Source: Halopseudomonas maritima
GTDB taxonomy: Bacteria > Pseudomonadota > Gammaproteobacteria > Pseudomonadales > Pseudomonadaceae
Assembly: GCF_021545785.1 (NCBI RefSeq)
Contig: NZ_CP079801.1
Span: 1,116,001-1,180,000, forward strand
Direction: 5' to 3'
Length of the DNA stretch: 64,000 bases
The translations under genes were made by a program, and so were the position numbers. The notes beneath the pieces are model-generated. The model saw only the letters and a list, made by a program, of their open reading frames with translations, made no database searches and was not told the DNA's origin. Positions 59,606 through 64,000 of this stretch are shown piece after piece; positions within the stretch are counted from its first letter, which is position 1, and every line of letters starts with the position of its first letter.

Positions 59606-62600
59606 ATGGAACAACGCAAATACCCGCGCCACGTCTGCCACATCGACGCGGTGCTGGCTGTCACGGGTACCGATCGCTATCGCTGCGTGATCAGCGAATA
59701 CAGCCAGGGCGGCCTGCAATTGTCCTTTATCGGCGCCGACGGCGCGGCCAGCGTGCGGCAACTGGCAGGCTTCCCCGGGCTGCACGGTCATGCCACGGTC
59801 AGCGTTCAGCAGGGCCGCCAGCCGCTGCATCTGCCGGTCAACCTGATGCACATCGGCCAAACCATCCTGGGCCTCAGCTTGCGCCAGCCGGATCCGGCGA
59901 TCTTCCGCGTGCTGCAGCACCTGGCCGCCGCCCAGTCTGCCCAGCAGGCAGCCTCCGGTGCCGTGCCTGGCACCTCGTCGCCGCTGGCACCACGCCAGAA
60001 GCAGCACCTGATGCAAGCGGCCTGCAGCCGCGTCCATCAGTACCTGCTCCAGCACTACCCCAGCTTTTGCAACCAACTGGATCACGGCCTGCTGGCCGCA
60101 GCAGACAAACAGCTGCAAAGCGAAGCGCAGCAGCGCTTTCTGATCGCCCAGCGGCACCTGCGCCAAGCGCGCCAGCAGGTTTTCACCGCGCTGAGTCGCA
60201 GCCTGGTCAGCAACGCGATGGCGCACAGCCGCGGCGAGCCCCCCGATACGCCGGCCGATATGCAGCAGAGTGCACCACTGGCACTGGTCACCAAGAACGA
60301 CTTTGAAGACTGGCTGCTGATCAGGGTGATTGTCTCGCGCCTCGAGCTGCGCCTGCGCAACGAGCTGATCGAACTGCAGATTCGGCTGGACGCGGCCTTT
60401 GGCCGGCCAGGCGGAAGACGCAACCTGAATCCCTTTTCGCCCGCCGCCCTGTGCAATGGTTTCTTTGACCAGATTCGTCATCTGGGCCTGGGCAACCCGC
60501 AACTGGACGTCATTTACGCGGTGTTGCAGCAAACCGTCCTGAGTAGCCTGGAGCAGCTCTACCGACAGCTCAATCAGCTGTTCATCGACGCCGACATCCT
60601 GCCCAACATTGATGTCACCCGGTATCTGACCGAGCAGGCCAGACCACCGGCTGCGCCCGCCGCCACGCCCGCCGTAGCCAGCGCAGCTAGCGTGTCCGCC
60701 ATCGCACCGCCGGAGACCGTAGCTGACGCCAAGCCAAGCGGCGCCCCCACACCGCCCAAACGAGGCAACAATGCGGCAACCGCGTATGGCACCGCCAGCC
60801 AGCTCATGGCGCTGCGCCGCCAGGCCCAGGGTCAACGTCCGGGCAGCGTACCCTCGCCTGCGCAGCAGCAGGCCACCCTTGAGCAGCTTGCCGAACTGCA
60901 GCAATACGCACTCACCGACGCCGAGCGCCTACAGCGCAGCGGCGGGCTGCGTCAGGTACTGCAACAGGCCAAGGGCATCGGCAAGCCACTGTCTGAGCAG
61001 GAGCAGGATGCAGCCGACACCGTGGAGAGCCTGTTCGACAGCATCATGCAGGGCGAGCGCATTGGCAGCGAGCTGAGCGGTGCCTTCCGCGCGCTTCAGA
61101 TACCACTGCTGCGCAGCCTGCTGGACAACCCCGACCTGTTTGCCGAAGACAGCCACCCTGCGCGCCAGGCGCTCAACCATATCGCCCTGCTGGCCGATCG
61201 CGGCAGTAGCAACCTGGCCGCCAACACCCCGGTAATTCTGGAGGCCATTCACGGCATTCTAGGCGAGCCCTCCAGCAACGACGGTTTCAGCCAGGGGCTG
61301 GCACGGCTCGACCACCTGGTCAGTCGCGAGAAACGACTGATCGAGCGCAGCCTGCTACGCCTGCGCCAGAGCTGCGACGGCCGCCAGCGCATGCGCCACG
61401 CCAATCGCCAGATTCATCAGGAGCTGAGTCGTATCCTCGCCAAGCCGGTGCCGCAGGCGGTACCCGACCTGCTGGAACACGGCTGGCGCAGCCTGCTGCT
61501 GCTCTGCTACCTGCGCGAAGGGGTGGCCAGCCGCAGCTGGGCGATGACACTGCAGGTCATCGAACAACTGGCTGCCAACCGCGACCCGCAGCATTTGGCG
61601 GCGCTGGAGCGCGAATTGGCAGATGATGAGCTGCTGCAACTGGTCGAGAAGGGGCTGGACAAGATTCCGACCCTGCACTTCAGCCCGCAGCAGCAAATCA
61701 AACAGGTCGCCAATCTGCTGGCCTGCGATCCGGCGGGCGTAGCGCTGACGCAGGTTGAATTGCCCCCATTGCCAGCGGGCGACCAGCCGCCGGCCATCAG
61801 TCCGGCCCCGGCCTTGCAACGCTGGGTACGCCGTGCGCGTGCGCTGCACGCCAACCAGTGGTTTCAATACAGCGAGCAAGGCCACCCCACTGCCCTGCTG
61901 CAACTAGTCTGGGTCGCCGACGACAACGGGCTGTATGTGTTCGCCAACCATCAGGGCACCCGCAGTCTGGAACTTGGCCTGGAGCAGGTGGCGCTGGCGT
62001 TGCGTGACGGCCGCCTGAGCCAGCTCAGCGACGCTGCGCTACCGGCGGTCGAGCAGGGCTTGGACGCGTTGGTACAGAAGGTTTACGACAAACTGGCATT
62101 CGACTCCTGCCACGACCCGCTAACCGGCTTCCTGACGCGCAAGGCGTTTTGCCGCGCGCTGGCACAACAGGTCGCCAGCCCCACTGAAGAAGAGCACCCC
62201 GGCTACAGCCTGCTGTTTATCGACGTGCTGCAATTCAAGATAATCAACAACGCCTGCGGTTATGACGCTGGCGACCAGTTTCTCACCGAGTTGTCGCGCC
62301 GCCTGGCCAACTTCCTGCCACCGGATACCCTGGTCGGCCGCCTGGGCGCTGACCAGTTTGCACTGTTACTGGATGAGGATGCCGAAACCCTGGGCTACAA
62401 CAGCGCACGCCAGCTCAAGGGCATGATCGAAGAGGCCCGTTTTCACTATGAGGGCCATAGCTTCGTCATCAACACGGCGCTGGCACTGGCTGGCCTGGAG
62501 CGCGGCAGCAGCAAAGTCATGGAACGCCTGCGTTCGGTGGAGGCGGCTGCCAGCCTCTCCAAGAAAAAGGGCTACAAGGATGTACTTGTGGTGCGCCCTG

Positions 62601-63394
62601 GCGACCGTCAACTGGAACGGCTGGACGAGGTCATGGCCTGGGTCACGCGCATCAACCGCGCGCTGGACAACGACAATCTGGCGTTGCGCTGCCAGCAAAT
62701 CACCCCGATCAATGCCAGCAACGGCGCCCTGCCCCACTACGAAGTGCTGCTCAGCGTGCTGGACGATCAGGGCGAAGCGATGCCGCCGGCGGAGTTCATC
62801 AGGGTGGCAGAAGAATACAACCGTATGGCAGCAGTGGATCGCTGGGTCATCGAGCATGTACTGCTATGGATGTACCACAACGCCGATCAGCTCCCGTTGT
62901 TCGGCGGCTTTTCAGTCAATCTGTCGGGCCAGAGCCTGAACGATGAGACCTTTCTGGACTTCATCTTTGACGCACTGGTGCGCTACCCGGTGCCGCGCGA
63001 CAAGCTGGTGTTCGAGATCACCGAAACCGTGGCCATCACCAACCTCGAAGACGCCGCCGACTTTATCCGCGAAATGCGCGGCATTGGCTGTCGCTTTTCG
63101 CTGGATGACTTTGGCGTTGGCCAATCCTCCTACTCCTACCTCAAGCAGCTGCCGGTCGACTTCATCAAGATCGATGGCAACTTTGTGCGCGATATCAACA
63201 ACAGCGATGTCGACTACGCCCTGGTCAAGTCGATCACCGAGATGGGGCACTACCTGCACAAGAAGGTGATCGCCGAGTACGTTGGCAACCAGCCGACCCT
63301 CAATACGGTCACCGAACTGGGGGTGGATTATGCCCAGGGCTACCTGTTTGGCCAGCCGCTGATGCTCGACGCACTGGACCTGCGCCCACGCTGA
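59606..63394 (+). CDS. PilZ-DUF1631-GGDEF-EAL cyclic-di-GMP protein
   Basis: A 1262-residue cytosolic protein from ATG 59606. N-terminal PilZ-like domain (about 1-105) with RKYPRH and SEYSQGGLQL. A long DUF1631-like helical region (about 125-800) includes low-complexity Ala/Pro stretches. Then a GGDEF domain (about 830-990) with active-site loop GRLGADQFALL, GGDEF degraded to GADQF, and an EAL domain (about 1005-1255) with YEVLL for EAL, NLSGQS, FEITET, LDDFGVG, FIKIDGNF and AQGYLFGQP. Likely a phosphodiesterase with a degenerate regulatory GGDEF and a c-di-GMP-binding PilZ input. Confidence 0.85.
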   Translation: MEQRKYPRHVCHIDAVLAVTGTDRYRCVISEYSQGGLQLSFIGADGAASVRQLAGFPGLHGHATVSVQQGRQPLHLPVNLMHIGQTILGLSLRQPDPAIFRVLQHLAAAQSAQQAASGAVPGTSSPLAPRQKQHLMQAACSRVHQYLLQHYPSFCNQLDHGLLAAADKQLQSEAQQRFLIAQRHLRQARQQVFTALSRSLVSNAMAHSRGEPPDTPADMQQSAPLALVTKNDFEDWLLIRVIVSRLELRLRNELIELQIRLDAAFGRPGGRRNLNPFSPAALCNGFFDQIRHLGLGNPQLDVIYAVLQQTVLSSLEQLYRQLNQLFIDADILPNIDVTRYLTEQARPPAAPAATPAVASAASVSAIAPPETVADAKPSGAPTPPKRGNNAATAYGTASQLMALRRQAQGQRPGSVPSPAQQQATLEQLAELQQYALTDAERLQRSGGLRQVLQQAKGIGKPLSEQEQDAADTVESLFDSIMQGERIGSELSGAFRALQIPLLRSLLDNPDLFAEDSHPARQALNHIALLADRGSSNLAANTPVILEAIHGILGEPSSNDGFSQGLARLDHLVSREKRLIERSLLRLRQSCDGRQRMRHANRQIHQELSRILAKPVPQAVPDLLEHGWRSLLLLCYLREGVASRSWAMTLQVIEQLAANRDPQHLAALERELADDELLQLVEKGLDKIPTLHFSPQQQIKQVANLLACDPAGVALTQVELPPLPAGDQPPAISPAPALQRWVRRARALHANQWFQYSEQGHPTALLQLVWVADDNGLYVFANHQGTRSLELGLEQVALALRDGRLSQLSDAALPAVEQGLDALVQKVYDKLAFDSCHDPLTGFLTRKAFCRALAQQVASPTEEEHPGYSLLFIDVLQFKIINNACGYDAGDQFLTELSRRLANFLPPDTLVGRLGADQFALLLDEDAETLGYNSARQLKGMIEEARFHYEGHSFVINTALALAGLERGSSKVMERLRSVEAAASLSKKKGYKDVLVVRPGDRQLERLDEVMAWVTRINRALDNDNLALRCQQITPINASNGALPHYEVLLSVLDDQGEAMPPAEFIRVAEEYNRMAAVDRWVIEHVLLWMYHNADQLPLFGGFSVNLSGQSLNDETFLDFIFDALVRYPVPRDKLVFEITETVAITNLEDAADFIREMRGIGCRFSLDDFGVGQSSYSYLKQLPVDFIKIDGNFVRDINNSDVDYALVKSITEMGHYLHKKVIAEYVGNQPTLNTVTELGVDYAQGYLFGQPLMLDALDLRPR

Positions 63395-63453
63395 GCCTCT
63401 ACGGCGACGACAGCCTGCGCGCCCAATACGCCCCAAAATAAAGCACTCAAGCA

Positions 63454-63483
63454 CCCTGTGCTGCACCATGCTGCAGCACAGGG
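63454..63483 (+). other. perfect dyad downstream of the EAL gene
   Basis: CCCTGTGCTGC-N8-GCAGCACAGGG. It could terminate the EAL gene weakly (no T-run) or act as an activator site, as it lies 61 bp upstream of the sigma-54-like promoter at 63544. Confidence 0.45.
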
Positions 63484-63543
63484 ACCCACCGCCGCCAGCG
63501 CCCATGCCGCGCAAAGCCCCGCGGCCAGGGCCTTCGCCCCTAT

Positions 63544-63558
63544 TGGCCCGCACCTTGC
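63544..63558 (+). promoter_or_regulatory. probable sigma-54 promoter of the guanidine-linked operon
   Basis: TGGCCCGCACCTTGC, followed by T: GG-N10-GC with one mismatch to TGGCAC-N5-TTGC. A start near 63570 would place the riboswitch in the leader. Confidence 0.65.
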
Positions 63559-63614
63559 TTGCAGTTCAGGTGTTCGCACTCCAACAGACGGCGTAACACA
63601 CAACTTGCAAATAG

Positions 63615-63709
63615 AGCGCTAGGGTTCCGGCTGCCAACGCAGCGACTGGTCCGAGAGCACTCGACCTTTCAGACAAAGGTTACACGGCGGGATAAAAGCC
63701 CGGGAGACG
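63615..63709 (+). ncRNA. guanidine-I (ykkC) riboswitch
   Basis: The conserved ykkC blocks appear in order: GCTAGGGTTCCG (63618-63629), ACTGGTCCGAGAG (63645-63657), ACACGGCGG (63682-63690) and GGATAAAAGCCCGGGAGA (63690-63707). These are the invariant elements of the guanidine-binding aptamer. No clear terminator follows before the gene at 63762, so control may be translational or through a structure not obvious by eye. Confidence 0.93.
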
Positions 63710-63761
63710 ATTGGCAACACTGCCAGGAGTGCTCCACGTGACATTGACTGAGAGGTTTCCG

Positions 63762-64000
63762 ATGAAAAAATTCTCCGCCCTGCTACTTAGCTCCCTGCTG
63801 CTGTCCTCCGGCGCCCAGGCGCAGGACAGTTTCAAGCTCTGCTGGTCTATCTACGTTGGCTGGATGCCCTGGGCCTACGGCGCCGAGCAAGGCATCGTCA
63901 AGAAGTGGGCCGACAAGTACGGCATCGATATTGAAGTCGTACAAATCAACGACTACATCGAGTCCATCAACCAGTACACCGCCGGCGAGTTTGACGCCTG
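63762..64000 (+). CDS. ABC transporter substrate-binding protein, urea/guanidine carboxylase-associated (cut by window edge)
   Basis: N-terminal 79 residues only. Signal peptide MKKFSALLLSSLLLSSGAQA, then FKLCWSIYVGWMPWAYGAEQ and KWADKYGIDIEVVQINDYIE. This is the NitT/TauT-like binding protein found with urea/guanidine carboxylase genes. Lying behind a guanidine-I riboswitch it probably binds guanidine or a related compound; the enzymes would be expected beyond the window. GAGAGG precedes the ATG. Confidence 0.85.
   Translation, partial: MKKFSALLLSSLLLSSGAQAQDSFKLCWSIYVGWMPWAYGAEQGIVKKWADKYGIDIEVVQINDYIESINQYTAGEFDA

Overview
The window is chromosomal DNA from a GC-rich gammaproteobacterium, most likely a member of the Pseudomonadaceae, plausibly the marine Halopseudomonas / P. 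pertucinogena branch. This rests on gene order and protein content: tRNA-Leu upstream of queA-tgt, a Pseudomonas-type SpeC, a DUF2388 protein, an ackA-pta pair and an AlkK-type ligase. The species assignment is inference. I see no rRNA, CRISPR array, prophage or intact insertion sequence.

Layout. 0-13 kb: tRNA queuosine genes, tRNA-Leu(CAA), a TetR/acrylyl-CoA reductase pair, envelope and metal genes, trxB, cysZ, a glycosyltransferase, and a second TetR/reductase pair (Old Yellow Enzyme) whose operators almost match the first pair. 13-29 kb: acetate kinase/phosphotransacetylase, an acyltransferase, outer-membrane proteins, an acyl-CoA ligase and a thiolase. Two inverted copies of a 265-bp hairpin-rich repeat lie here, one in each of two convergent gaps. 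28.8-33 kb: a response regulator/kinase/TonB-receptor operon of the PfeRSA type with Fur-like boxes. 33-39 kb: the urea ABC transporter urtABCDE behind an NtrC-like site and a sigma-54 promoter. 39-45.7 kb: a TAXI-type TRAP transporter with its own sigma-54 promoter and a DctB/DctD-like two-component system. 45.9-46.8 kb: an SDR dehydrogenase. 47-49.5 kb: an AT-richer island carrying an MccB-like adenylating enzyme, a 74-residue peptide ending in asparagine and a HIT hydrolase, which together look like a divergent microcin C (peptide-nucleotide) system. 50-54.6 kb: ornithine decarboxylase and a Fur-boxed exbB-exbD-exbD-tonB operon. 54.6-59.4 kb: a porin plus nitrate ABC transporter operon behind a sigma-54 promoter and an ANTAR-type antitermination leader. 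59.6-63.4 kb: a very large PilZ-DUF1631-GGDEF-EAL protein. The window ends with a guanidine-I (ykkC) riboswitch, preceded by a probable sigma-54 promoter, ahead of a periplasmic binding protein that runs off the edge.

Two themes stand out. The first is nitrogen scavenging: urea, nitrate and probably guanidine uptake operons each carry a -24/-12 promoter, the last two with an added RNA switch. The second is small repeats. A 162-bp palindromic MITE-like element and three solo terminal repeats share one end sequence and a YYAG/ATAG-like target. Two of them supply the stop codon of a neighbouring gene.
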